Shown: piece by piece, positions 24,841 through 32,772 of the stretch
Position numbering within the stretch: position 1 is the stretch's first letter
Layout: every line of letters starts with the position of its first letter
Assembly (NCBI GenBank): GCA_035946955.1
Contig: DASYYE010000359.1
Span: forward strand, 1 to 50,351
Length of the DNA stretch: 50,351 nt
From: DASYYE01 sp035946955
GTDB taxonomy: Bacteria > Actinomycetota > Actinomycetes > Streptosporangiales > Streptosporangiaceae
Direction of reading: 5' to 3'
Translations under genes and position numbers: made by a program
Notes under the pieces: model-generated
What the model saw: the letters and a program-made list of their open reading frames with translations, nothing else
Databases searched by the model: none
Told to the model about the DNA's origin: nothing

Positions 24841-25617
24841 TCACCCCTGGCTGTTCGGCCCGGTGTCATCGGCGGGAGGGGCAGTGTCCTCTGGGGCCTC
24901 GCTGTTGCTGATGGCGGTCCAGGCCGCTTCGGCGGCCTGCTGTTCCGCTTCCTTCTTGGAACGCCCCTCGCCGGTCCCGTAGACGCGGCCACCGACCCTC
25001 ACCACTGCCCGGAAGGACTTCTGGTGGTCCGGGCCGCTCTCCTCCACGTGGTATTCGGGGACACCCAGGACACCTGATGCGGTGAGCTCCTGTAGCGAGG
25101 TCTTCCAGTCAAGGCCCGCACCCAGCCGGGCGGACTTGGCGATGACCGGGTCGAAGAGCCGGTGGATCAATGCGGAGGCCTCGGTCAGGCCCCGCTCCAC
25201 ATACACGGCCCCGATCACCGCTTCCAGGGTGTCGGCCAGGATGGACGACTTGTCCCGGCCGCCGGTGCCCTCTTCGCCGCGTCCGAGCCGCACGTACGCG
25301 CCCAGCTTCAGCGTCCGGGCGACACCGGCCAGTGCCCGCATGTTGACCACCGCGGCACGCAGTTTGGCAAGCTGGCCTTCCGGCAGGTCAGGGTAGCCAC
25401 GGAACAGGGCATCGGTCACAACCAGGCCAAGCACCGAGTCGCCGAGGAACTCCAGCCGTTCGTTGGTCGGCAAGCCACCGTTCTCGTATGCATAGGATCG
25501 GTGGGTGAGCGCCCGGTCCAGGAGCGCAGGGCTCAGGCCAGCATCAAGGACGCGCAGCAGTTCGGTCGCGTCAGGCTGGCCGGAACCGGCCTGATGGTCG
25601 GTCGTACCGAACTTCAT
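24841..25617 (-). CDS. rnc: Ribonuclease III
   Basis: 258 residues. It cleaves double-stranded RNA in rRNA and mRNA processing. The signature ERLEFLGDSVL is at 53-63 and the second acidic motif DTLEAVIGA around 127-136. The C-terminal double-stranded RNA-binding domain covers about 165-245 (DWKTSLQELTASG, GEGRSKKEAEQQAAEAAW). The order rpmF-rnc-mutM is standard. An acidic tail of about 20 residues follows. Confidence 0.96.
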   Translation of the reverse strand: MKFGTTDHQAGSGQPDATELLRVLDAGLSPALLDRALTHRSYAYENGGLPTNERLEFLGDSVLGLVVTDALFRGYPDLPEGQLAKLRAAVVNMRALAGVARTLKLGAYVRLGRGEEGTGGRDKSSILADTLEAVIGAVYVERGLTEASALIHRLFDPVIAKSARLGAGLDWKTSLQELTASGVLGVPEYHVEESGPDHQKSFRAVVRVGGRVYGTGEGRSKKEAEQQAAEAAWTAISNSEAPEDTAPPADDTGPNSQG

Positions 25618-25671
25618 GCAGTCCTCCTAGCCCGCTGCAGCTGCCAGCCAGGCACGCCTGAACACGGCATT

Positions 25672-25696
25672 CCCGGGGCAGGCAGGCCGCCCCGGG
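25672..25696. terminator. Hairpin between rpmF and rnc
   Basis: CCCGGGGC-aggcaggcc-GCCCCGGG is a perfect 8-bp stem with a 9-nt loop, placed 17 bp beyond the rpmF stop on the minus strand and about 55 bp upstream of rnc. It looks like a terminator or attenuator separating rpmF from rnc. Confidence 0.6.
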
Positions 25697-25713
25697 CTCC
25701 GGTGCGGTGTGCT

Positions 25714-25890
25714 TCAGGCAGGCTTGACCACCTCACGGCGCCGGTAGGTGCCGCAGGTCGGGCACGCGGTATGGGGCAGCTTGGGGTCGCGGCACTGCGG
25801 GCAGCGCACGATCGTTGGCGGGGTTGACTTCCACTGCGCCCGCCGGGACCTCGTGTTGCTCCGCGACATCCTGCGCTTAGGGACAGCCAC
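25714..25890 (-). CDS. rpmF: 50S ribosomal protein L32, zinc form
   Basis: 58 residues from GTG at 25888-25890 with GAGGAG 8 nt upstream. It starts MAVPKRRMSRSNTRSRRAQW and has four cysteines, C30/C33 and C43/C46 (CPQC and CPTC), the zinc-binding form. The start overlaps the end of the DUF177 gene by 14 nt; this pair is conserved across bacteria. Confidence 0.95.
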   Translation of the reverse strand: MAVPKRRMSRSNTRSRRAQWKSTPPTIVRCPQCRDPKLPHTACPTCGTYRRREVVKPA

Positions 25891-26497
25891 GTCCGTTCTC
25901 CTCACTCGTCTCCGGCACGGGTGCGCCGTCCGGTCCTGCTTGCGCCTTGAACTGGCGCAACTGTGCCCATCGGGGATCGGTGGTGTCGTCATGGCGGTGC
26001 CCGGTGCCCACCTGCGCCAGCCGCGCACCGCACTCGACACACAGCCCAGGGCAGTCGTCCTGGCAGCGCGGCGCGAGCGGGAGAGCAAGCACCAGGGCAT
26101 CCCGCAACGCCGGCTCGAGGTCGAGCAGATCCCCGTCCAGAGAGTACCCGGCTGTCCCGCCGTCCCCGCCGTCTTGCGAATATCTGAAGAGTTCCTGGCA
26201 GGAGACGTCGATGCTGCGCGCCACCGGCTCCAGGCACCGGGCACACTCCCCCGTCAGCGGCGCGGTGGCGCTGAGGTTGACCAGCACTCCCTCGGTCACC
26301 GACTCCAGCCGGACGCGCAGCGCGACCTCGGCGCCTTCGGGTATGCCTGCCATGCCCGCCTGCAGCCCGGCGGGGGCGAGGGCGACCCGGGTCTCGGTGC
26401 GCTCCGAGCCGGGGCTCCGTGAGAGCGCCCGGGTGTTGAACACCAGCGGCCCGCGTGGGCCCGGGTGGGTCGTGGCAGTCCTGCGTTCAGAGGGCAT
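25877..26497 (-). CDS. DUF177/YceD family protein
   Basis: 206 residues using the ATG at 26495-26497; a GTG 33 nt upstream (26530) is an alternative. Conserved pattern: GPLVFNTRAL near the start, GECARCLEP (CxxC, near the middle) and QDDCPGLCVECGA near residue 155-170, a second Cys cluster. The family is always next to rpmF and is thought to be involved in 23S rRNA or ribosome accumulation. Overlap with rpmF suggests coupling. Confidence 0.9.
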   Translation of the reverse strand: MPSERRTATTHPGPRGPLVFNTRALSRSPGSERTETRVALAPAGLQAGMAGIPEGAEVALRVRLESVTEGVLVNLSATAPLTGECARCLEPVARSIDVSCQELFRYSQDGGDGGTAGYSLDGDLLDLEPALRDALVLALPLAPRCQDDCPGLCVECGARLAQVGTGHRHDDTTDPRWAQLRQFKAQAGPDGAPVPETSEENGRGCP

Positions 26498-26577
26498 GGC
26501 GAAAGTAGTCAGGGAACGGTCCGGAAGCACTGAGCTTACCGTCTCGCCGGAGGGGCCCCAACTCAGCCCACGCGGCC

Positions 26578-27069
26578 TCAGTCAGTGCCCAGGCCCAGTT
26601 TCGCCCGCATCCGCTCCTCCACCAGTGGGGGGACCAGCGAGGTGACGTTCCCGCCATAGCGGGCGACCTCCTTCACCCTGCTGGACCGCAGGAACGAGTA
26701 CAGGGGGTTGGCCGTCATGAAGAGCGTCTCGACCTCGGCCAGACGGTAGTTCATCTGGGCCATTTCCATTTCGTACTCGAAGTCGCTCACGGCCCGCAGG
26801 CCCTTGACGATCGCTGAGACCCCATGGGTCCGGCAGAACTCCACCAGCAGCCCGCGGAAGATCTCCACCGAGACATTGGGCAGGTCCTTGGTCACTTCCT
26901 GCAGCATGGTCACTCGTTCGGCGACGGTGAACAGGCCCTCCTTGGCCATGTTGGCCCCCACCACCACGATGACTTCATGGTGCAGCGCCGCGGCACGCCG
27001 GATGATGTCGAGGTGCCCGTTGGTCACCGGGTCGAACGAGCCCGGGCAGGCGACACGGTGCACGCGCAT
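26578..27069 (-). CDS. coaD: Phosphopantetheine adenylyltransferase
   Basis: 163 residues from ATG at 27067-27069 with GGAAGG 5 nt upstream; the frame is open to 27192 but those residues are not family-like. It joins ATP and 4'-phosphopantetheine to dephospho-CoA. The nucleotidyltransferase motif GSFDPVTNGH is at 10-19; EVIVVVGANMAKEGLF, VKGLRAVSDFEYE and FLRSSRVKEVA are all diagnostic. rsmD, its common neighbour, is not between coaD and recG here. Confidence 0.96.
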   Translation of the reverse strand: MRVHRVACPGSFDPVTNGHLDIIRRAAALHHEVIVVVGANMAKEGLFTVAERVTMLQEVTKDLPNVSVEIFRGLLVEFCRTHGVSAIVKGLRAVSDFEYEMEMAQMNYRLAEVETLFMTANPLYSFLRSSRVKEVARYGGNVTSLVPPLVEERMRAKLGLGTD

Positions 27070-27189
27070 CCCGTCCTTCCGTACGGCCGGCTGCGGTCTG
27101 GCCATCTGGCTGGCCATCGGCGTGTCAGGGCACATCAGCGTAGCCGCCCGCAGCCCTGGCCCCCCGCCCGCCCCCCGGTCCCCCGTTTC

Positions 27190-27245
27190 CATGATCCTGA
27201 AGGACTGTCAGTCACCGCCACTGAGAACCCTTCATGATCATGAAG
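27190..27245. repeat. Direct repeat and 16-bp palindrome between coaD and recG
   Basis: catgatcctgaag (27190-27202) and catgatcatgaag (27233-27245) are a 13-bp direct repeat with one mismatch, 43 bp apart. The second copy is the right arm of a perfect 16-bp palindrome, cttcatgatcatgaag (27230-27245), which lies 2-20 bp downstream of the recG stop on the minus strand and upstream of coaD. It could be an operator pair for coaD or a remnant. Confidence 0.5.
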
Positions 27246-27248
27246 TAG

Positions 27249-29444
27249 CTAGGCCTTCTCCAGGTACTCGGCCCGGTCGTCGCCGACCAGGTCGTTGATT
27301 GCCGCGGCCAGCACCGGGTGGCCGGAGAGCTCGGGGTCGCTCTCGACCAGCGCCGTGGCGTCCTGCCGGGCGTGGGCGATCAGCTCCTCGTCGGTGAGCA
27401 CACTGAGCAGCTTCAGGCTCTTCTTGCGCCCGGCCTGGGCGGCACCCAGCACGTCACCTTCGCGGCGCTGCTCCAGGTCAAGCCTGGCCAGCCGGAAACC
27501 GTCGAGCGTGGCGGCGACCGCTGCCAGCCGCTCCCGGGACTTGGCCTGCACGGGCGCCTGGGTGACGAGCAGGCAGAGCCCCGGGTGCCTGCCCCGGCCA
27601 ACCCGGCCGCGGAGCTGGTGGAGCTGGGAGACCCCGAACCGCTCGGCGTCCAGGATCACCATGGCCGTGGCATTGGGCACGTCCACCCCGACCTCCACGA
27701 CCGTGGTGGACACCAGGACGTCCACCGAGCCCTCGGCAAAGGCACGCATGGTCGCGTCCTTCTCATCGGTGGGCAGCCGACCGTGCAGCACCCGCAGGCG
27801 CAGCCCGGCCAGCGGGCCGTCCGCGAGCATGGGGGCGATATCCATCACCGCGAGCGGCGGGCGCACCGGGGTTCCCTCTTCCTCCGTCGCGTCTTCCGGC
27901 GCACCGGCGGTTTCCAGGCTGTCCGGGCCCTCCTCCCCCCCGATCCGCGGGCATACGACATAGGCCTGGCGGCCTTGGGCCACTTCCTCCCGGACGCGTG
28001 CCCAGGTGCGCTCCAGGTAGTGCGGCTTCTCCAGCGCGGGGACCACGTGGGTGCTGATGGGCGAGCGCCCGGCGGGGAGCTCGGTGAGCGTGGCGGTGTC
28101 CAGGTCGCCGTAGACGGTCATGGCGACGGTGCGCGGGATCGGCGTCGCGGTCATCACGAGCACGTGCGGCCGGCCGCCCCGTGCCTTCTCCCGCAGCGCG
28201 TCGCGCTGCTCTACCCCGAACCGGTGCTGCTCGTCGACCACCACGAGGCCGAGGTCAGCGAACTGCACCTGTTCGGTGAGCAGTGCATGGGTGCCGACCA
28301 CGATGCCGGCCGCGCCGGACGCCGCGTCCAGCAGGGCCTCCCGGCGCGCCGCCGCCCCAGCCGAGCCGGTGAGCAGGGCCACCCGGGTCGCCAGCTCGGC
28401 GCCACCGAGCCTGCCCGCCTCGCCGAGCGGGCCGAGCAACGCCGACACCGAGCGGGCGTGCTGCTGGGCCAGCACCTCGGTCGGAGCGAGCAGCGCCGCC
28501 TGTCCGCCGCCGTCGATGACCTGCAACATCGCCCGGACCGCGACGACAGTCTTGCCCGAGCCGACTTCGCCCTGGAGCAGCCGGTGCATGGGGTGCTCAC
28601 CAGCCAGGTCCGCCGCAAGCGTGTCGCCGACCTCAGCCTGGCCATGGGTGAGGGAGAACGGCAGCCGGGCATCGAACGCATCGAGCAGGCCACCCGCTGT
28701 TGGCGGCCGTGCGGTGGCGGGCAGGTCCGCGGCAGCCAGCCGCCGCTGCGCAAAGGCGGCCTGGAGCACGAACGCCTCGTCCCACTTGAGGCGGTGCCGG
28801 GCCCGGTGCCAGTCCTCGTCGTCACGTGGGCGATGGATGCCGCGCAGCGCGTCGGCCAAGCTCAGCAGGTGGTGGCGGCGGCGGAGTTCTTCGGGGAGGG
28901 GGTCCGCCAGGTCGCCCAGGACATCCAAGACGACCCGCATGCACTTCTCGATGTCCCAGGTCGAGACGTCCTTGGTGGCTGGGTACACGGGGATCGGCGC
29001 TGTAGCGTACTCAGCCGCCTTGTCAAGGTCCTCCTCGTTCAGGAGCTTGAACTCGGGGTGGGTCAACTGGCGGCGGCCCTTGAACGTGGACACCTTCCCC
29101 GCGAACATGCCGTGGCTGCCCGGCCTGAGCTGGCGTTCAAAGGCCCTGGCCTGGTGGAAGAAGGTGAGCAGCAGCCGGGCTGTTCCGTCGGTCACGGTCA
29201 CCTGGAGCATGTCGCCCTTGCGCTCACGCATCCTGCGGGACTGGACGCTGGCGACTTGGGCGAAGACGGTGACGTGCTCACCGTCGGCCAGTGAGGCCAG
29301 GTCGGTCACCTCGCCGCGGTGCGCGTAGCGGCGAGGGTAGTGCCGAAGCAGGTCACCGGTGGTCTTGAGGCCGAAGGCGGTGTCCAGGTCTCTCGCCGCC
29401 TTGCCTGCGAGCAGCACCCGCAGCGACTCATCCAGCCCAGTCAC
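27249..29444 (-). CDS. recG: ATP-dependent DNA helicase RecG
   Basis: 731 residues from GTG at 29442-29444; an in-frame ATG at 29484-29486 is an alternative, and the longer frame runs antisense over rpmB. RecG remodels stalled replication forks. The wedge/OB domain is about 60-150; Walker A GEVGSGKTVVA and Walker B DEQH occur in the helicase core, followed by TATPIPRT, VVEVGVDVPNA and QLRGRVGRG. C-terminus is typical. The DAK/YloV-type gene often found between rpmB and recG is absent. Confidence 0.95.
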   Translation of the reverse strand: MTGLDESLRVLLAGKAARDLDTAFGLKTTGDLLRHYPRRYAHRGEVTDLASLADGEHVTVFAQVASVQSRRMRERKGDMLQVTVTDGTARLLLTFFHQARAFERQLRPGSHGMFAGKVSTFKGRRQLTHPEFKLLNEEDLDKAAEYATAPIPVYPATKDVSTWDIEKCMRVVLDVLGDLADPLPEELRRRHHLLSLADALRGIHRPRDDEDWHRARHRLKWDEAFVLQAAFAQRRLAAADLPATARPPTAGGLLDAFDARLPFSLTHGQAEVGDTLAADLAGEHPMHRLLQGEVGSGKTVVAVRAMLQVIDGGGQAALLAPTEVLAQQHARSVSALLGPLGEAGRLGGAELATRVALLTGSAGAAARREALLDAASGAAGIVVGTHALLTEQVQFADLGLVVVDEQHRFGVEQRDALREKARGGRPHVLVMTATPIPRTVAMTVYGDLDTATLTELPAGRSPISTHVVPALEKPHYLERTWARVREEVAQGRQAYVVCPRIGGEEGPDSLETAGAPEDATEEEGTPVRPPLAVMDIAPMLADGPLAGLRLRVLHGRLPTDEKDATMRAFAEGSVDVLVSTTVVEVGVDVPNATAMVILDAERFGVSQLHQLRGRVGRGRHPGLCLLVTQAPVQAKSRERLAAVAATLDGFRLARLDLEQRREGDVLGAAQAGRKKSLKLLSVLTDEELIAHARQDATALVESDPELSGHPVLAAAINDLVGDDRAEYLEKA

Positions 29445-29578
29445 GGCTACCCAGGATAGGCGCGTGTGACTGAGCGGTTCGCGCATGACGCCCCGCGTCG
29501 GATACTCTTCCATGACTGACCCGGGTGAGCCCGGGCGTGTTGTTGTGCAACTGCGACCACCACACTCTGGAGCGACCC

Positions 29579-29764
29579 ATGGCTGCTGTCTGCGACATCT
29601 GCGGTAAGGGCCCGGGGTTCGGCAACAGGGTCTCCCACTCGCACCGCCGCACTCCCCGCCGCTGGAACCCGAACATCCAGGTGGTCCAGGCCAAGATGGC
29701 TGGCACCCCACGGCGCATGCGCGTGTGCACGTCCTGCATCAAAGCGGGCAAGGTCAGCAAGTAG
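29579..29764 (+). CDS. rpmB: 50S ribosomal protein L28, zinc form
   Basis: 61 residues from ATG at 29579-29581, GGAG 6 nt upstream. MAAVCDICGKGPGFGNRVSH and the RRTPRRWNPNIQ segment are L28 signatures. Four cysteines (C5/C8 and C50/C53) mark the zinc-binding form, as in L32 above. It is divergent from recG and its last 11 nt overlap the end of convergent thiD. Confidence 0.96.
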   Translation: MAAVCDICGKGPGFGNRVSHSHRRTPRRWNPNIQVVQAKMAGTPRRMRVCTSCIKAGKVSK

Positions 29765-30554
29765 CCATCCCCGGGTGGCCCACCGGGCCGGTCCCGCTGC
29801 CTAGCGGGAAACCCGACATGATCGCCTCGGTCACGAACGTCTTGGCCTTGGCCACGGCGGTCGGCACGTCGTAGCCCCGGGCCAGGTGCACGGCGATCGC
29901 AGAGGCCAGAGTGCAGCCGGTCCCATGGGTGTGTGCTGTGGCCACGCGCACACCAGGCACACGCGTGACGTGCTCGCCGTCGAACAGCACGTCGACCGGG
30001 TCACCGGCCAGGTGGCCGCCTTTTACGAGGACCCAGCGCGCGCCAAGCGCATGGATCGCCGCTGCGGCGGCGACCATGCCCGCCTCGTCAGCGGGTTCGG
30101 TCCCGGTCAGCAGTCCTGCCTCAGCCAGGTTCGGCGTGACCACGGTCGCCAGTGGGAACAGGCGCTCCCGCAAGACCACCAGCACGTCCGGGGTGGCCAG
30201 GGGGTCACCGTGTGAGGTCGCCGTCACCGGGTCCACCACCAGCGGCAGGCGCGTGCGGGCGAGGACATCCGCGACGGCCCCGGCCACCGGGCCACTGGCC
30301 AGCATGCCGGTCTTGACCGCATCAGCCCCGATATCGCTGAGGACGGCCGTCAACTGGGCGCGCACGGCGTGTGGCGGCACTTCCCAGACCTCGTGGGCGC
30401 CCAGGGAGTCCTGCGCTGTCACGGCCGTGACCACGCTCATCCCGTGGGCACCCAGTGCCAGCGCTGTTTTCAGGTCGGCCTGGACGCCGGCGCCCCCCGA
30501 AGAGTCCGAGCCGCCCACGGCCAGCACCCGGGGCGGTGTCGGTCGCACGAGCAC
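29754..30554 (-). CDS. thiD: Hydroxymethylpyrimidine (phosphate) kinase
   Basis: 266 residues with GTG at 30552-30554 (a second GTG at 30546-30548 is equally possible). It phosphorylates HMP and HMP-P in thiamine synthesis. Motifs: AVGGSDSSGGAGVQADLKT near the start, DAVKTGMLAS, VVDPVTATSHGD and TAHTHGTGCTLASAI, the ribokinase-type anion hole. It neighbours thiL, another thiamine gene, though a CBM2-like gene lies between. The upstream frame overlaps it by 233 nt. Confidence 0.93.
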   Translation of the reverse strand: MLVRPTPPRVLAVGGSDSSGGAGVQADLKTALALGAHGMSVVTAVTAQDSLGAHEVWEVPPHAVRAQLTAVLSDIGADAVKTGMLASGPVAGAVADVLARTRLPLVVDPVTATSHGDPLATPDVLVVLRERLFPLATVVTPNLAEAGLLTGTEPADEAGMVAAAAAIHALGARWVLVKGGHLAGDPVDVLFDGEHVTRVPGVRVATAHTHGTGCTLASAIAVHLARGYDVPTAVAKAKTFVTEAIMSGFPLGSGTGPVGHPGMATC

Positions 30555-31371
30555 AGCGTAAGGCGGCGCTCCCCCGGTGGTTCCGCAGGTCCTGGTCGCG
30601 GCGGGCGCCACTGTGCCCGGAGGGGCGCACCGTCGGCTGCGAGGTGAAGAGGCAGGGCACCCGGTCGAAGAAGCACACCGTCGGCTGGCCGGGCTGCGCG
30701 CCGGACACGCCGAACCAGACCGGGTCACCGCCGTGCACGGGCACCGGTTCGCTGGACAGGGAGACCACGACCACCGTGTGGCCGGTGTGCACGGACACCC
30801 GCCATGTGCGCGACCACACGTGGTGGACCTGCTGTGAGGGGTAGGAGAACCGCAGCCACCAGCGGCCTGCGGCGGCGTGCCCGGTGGGGAAGCTGACGGT
30901 GATCCGGCCGACGAACCCGTCGTGCCAGCGGCTGACTGTCTGGTAGCTCAGCAGCGGCCGCCCGGCCACTGGGGTGGGTGGGGTGCTGGGACTGGCGCCC
31001 AACGCCCCCTCCTTAGCACCGTTCCCGGTGACGTGCGGCGTGCTGGTTGTCAGTGGCTGGCCTGGGCTCGCGGACGCGAGCGTCCCGGTGCCCTGCGCGT
31101 GGCTGGGAGCACACTGCGACGCGGAGCAGGAGCCGTTGCCCGGCGCGATGTACCTGAAGACCACCTGGCCCATGGGGTAGGCGAGCACCGCGGCGACGAC
31201 AACACCCAGGCCAGCGGCGAAGGTGGGGGTTACCACGGCCCTGCGCATGGCGGTCCACAGGTGACCCCTCCGGCGCCGGGCCGCCGTCCCCGGATGCGGT
31301 GCGCCGCGCCAGGTGCTGGCGTGCGCCTGCTCCGGCTGCCCTGAGTCAGGCCTTCTGCGGTGTCGCGCCAT
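30322..31371 (-). CDS. Membrane-anchored CBM2-like cellulose-binding-domain protein
   Basis: 349 residues using ATG at 31369-31371 (MARHRRRPDSG); an upstream start at 31443 is possible. A basic N-terminus and a membrane segment (about 48-74, TPTFAAGLGVVVAAVLAYPM) are followed by a Ser/Thr/Pro-rich linker and a CBM2-type beta domain (about 142-242: WHDGFVGRITVSFPTG, WWLRFSYPSQQVHHVW, PVWFGVSGAQPGQPTVCFF). The topology suggests an externally displayed domain. After residue 242 the frame is low-complexity and overlaps thiD by 233 nt in another frame, so the true end is uncertain; a stop may have been lost or shifted. Ligand unknown. Confidence 0.7.
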   Translation of the reverse strand: MARHRRRPDSGQPEQAHASTWRGAPHPGTAARRRRGHLWTAMRRAVVTPTFAAGLGVVVAAVLAYPMGQVVFRYIAPGNGSCSASQCAPSHAQGTGTLASASPGQPLTTSTPHVTGNGAKEGALGASPSTPPTPVAGRPLLSYQTVSRWHDGFVGRITVSFPTGHAAAGRWWLRFSYPSQQVHHVWSRTWRVSVHTGHTVVVVSLSSEPVPVHGGDPVWFGVSGAQPGQPTVCFFDRVPCLFTSQPTVRPSGHSGARRDQDLRNHRGSAALRCARATDTAPGAGRGRLGLFGGRRRPGRPENSAGTGCPRDERGHGRDSAGLPGRPRGLGSAATRRARPVDGRPQRYRG

Positions 31372-31484
31372 GAGGGGTTCTGCCCAAGCGTCGCTGTATG
31401 TGTTGTGCGCCAGCCGCCGTGCGTCAGCACCGCCCGCGCTCACGCACGCCGGAAGATCCCCATGTTACCTATCACGGGCTCAGC

Positions 31485-32432
31485 TCACCCGGCGAAGTGG
31501 TCCCACCCGCCGCTACGCTGGAACGTTGCGCCGTCCACGGTCACGCCGTGCCCTCCGAGCACCCGCCCGATGACCGTCCAGTCCCCGGGCAGCGAGGTGC
31601 CAGGCGGGAAGGTCGCGGCCAGGGCGTGGTCCTCACCGCCGGCCAGTACCCAGTCCAGTGGCCCGGCCTGCCTCAGCACGCTGGCTGCCTGGGCCAGTGC
31701 GCCGCCGGTGGGCAGCGAGGCAGTGTCGATGTCGATGAGCACCGCGCTGGCGTCCGCCACATGGCGGAGGTCACCGACGAGGCCGTCGCTGATGTCGATC
31801 ATTGCGGTGGCGCCGAGCAGTGCCGCCTGCGGGCCGGCCTGGTAGGGCGGCTGGGGGCGGCGGTGGGCGGCCACGAGGCTCCCCGGGTCAGCGAGACCGG
31901 CGGACAGCAGTGCCAGGCCTGCGGCCGAGTGGCCCAGCACCCCGGCGACAGCGAGGAGGTCGCCGGGGCGGGCACCGGCGCGGGTCACGGGTTCGCGCCC
32001 GCCCAACTCGCCCAGGGCCGTGACCGCGAGCATGACCGTCTGCGCGCTGGAGACGTCCCCGCCCACGACGGCGGCACCACCGCGCGCACCCTCCTGCGCG
32101 AGGCCAGCGACCAGCTCCCGGGCCCAGGCCAGTGCCAGGTCAGGCGGTGCCGCGAACCCCACGAGCAGCGCCAGCGGCACCGCGCCCATGGCAGCCACAT
32201 CGGCCAGGTTGCGGGCCGCCGCTTTGGCACCGATGTCGGCTGGCCCCGACCAGTCACGCCGGAAGTGCCTTCCCTCCAGCAGCAGGTCGGTGGTGGCCAC
32301 CACACGGCCGTACGGCACCGCCACCACCGCGGCATCGTCGCCTGGGCCGAGGACCACAGCCTCATTGCCCGGGAGCCGGGCGGTGATGTCCGCGATGAAC
32401 CCGAACTCTCCCAGGTCTGAGATGCTCACCAT
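31485..32432 (-). CDS. thiL: Thiamine-monophosphate kinase
   Basis: 315 residues from ATG at 32430-32432. It makes thiamine pyrophosphate from thiamine phosphate with ATP. The AIR-synthase-like fold is recognisable: LGPGDDAAVVAVP near residue 28, TTDLLLEGRHF, NLADVAAMGAVPLALLV, GGDVSSAQ and MIDISDGLVGDLRHVA, GGEDHALAATF. Divergent from the Lrp-type gene. Confidence 0.95.
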   Translation of the reverse strand: MVSISDLGEFGFIADITARLPGNEAVVLGPGDDAAVVAVPYGRVVATTDLLLEGRHFRRDWSGPADIGAKAAARNLADVAAMGAVPLALLVGFAAPPDLALAWARELVAGLAQEGARGGAAVVGGDVSSAQTVMLAVTALGELGGREPVTRAGARPGDLLAVAGVLGHSAAGLALLSAGLADPGSLVAAHRRPQPPYQAGPQAALLGATAMIDISDGLVGDLRHVADASAVLIDIDTASLPTGGALAQAASVLRQAGPLDWVLAGGEDHALAATFPPGTSLPGDWTVIGRVLGGHGVTVDGATFQRSGGWDHFAG

Positions 32433-32479
32433 GGACTCCACACCCCCCGCCTGCGGTCTGACGCAGCAGTGGGGTTTTA

Positions 32480-32497
32480 GGATAACGTTGCGTATCC
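32480..32497. promoter_or_regulatory. Inverted repeat in the thiL/Lrp divergent region
   Basis: GGATA-acgttgcg-TATCC is a 5-8-5 inverted repeat about 30-47 bp upstream of the Lrp-type ATG. A TAGGAT hexamer (32478-32483) overlaps its left arm and has a TCTGAC-like -35 about 16 bp upstream. This may be the promoter/operator of the Lrp-type gene. Confidence 0.35.
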
Positions 32498-32526
32498 GGA
32501 GGCAGGTGAGCACCCGGGAGGACGGC

Positions 32527-32760
32527 ATGGTGCAGGCGTACATCCTCGTTCAGACCGAGGTCGGGAAAGCCGCCGAGGTCGCCGTCCGTATTGGCGGCAT
32601 GGATGGCGTGACCCAGGCGGAGGACGTTACCGGCCCTTACGACGTCATCGTCCGCGCCGAGGCGGAGAACGTTGACGACCTAGGACGTCTCGTGGTCGCC
32701 AAGATCCAGGCGGTGCCGGGGATCACCCGTACACTGACCTGTCCCATCGTGCACCTCTGA
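32527..32760 (+). CDS. Lrp/AsnC ligand-binding (RAM) domain protein
   Basis: 77 residues from ATG at 32527, with GGGAGG 7 nt upstream. It contains only the RAM/AsnC_trans_reg effector domain (MVQAYILVQTEVGKAAEVAV, VTGPYDVIVRAE, IQAVPGITRTLTCPIVHL) with no DNA-binding helix-turn-helix. Such stand-alone RAM proteins next to thiL are common in actinomycetes. They could bind amino acids and hetero-oligomerise with full-length Lrp proteins; this is inference. Confidence 0.93.
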   Translation: MVQAYILVQTEVGKAAEVAVRIGGMDGVTQAEDVTGPYDVIVRAEAENVDDLGRLVVAKIQAVPGITRTLTCPIVHL

Positions 32761-32772
32761 TCCCAGGGGACT

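Noticed and set aside
27318..29294. 658-codon plus-strand frame
   Set aside because: Fully antisense to recG, whose helicase motifs are intact; a GC-bias shadow.
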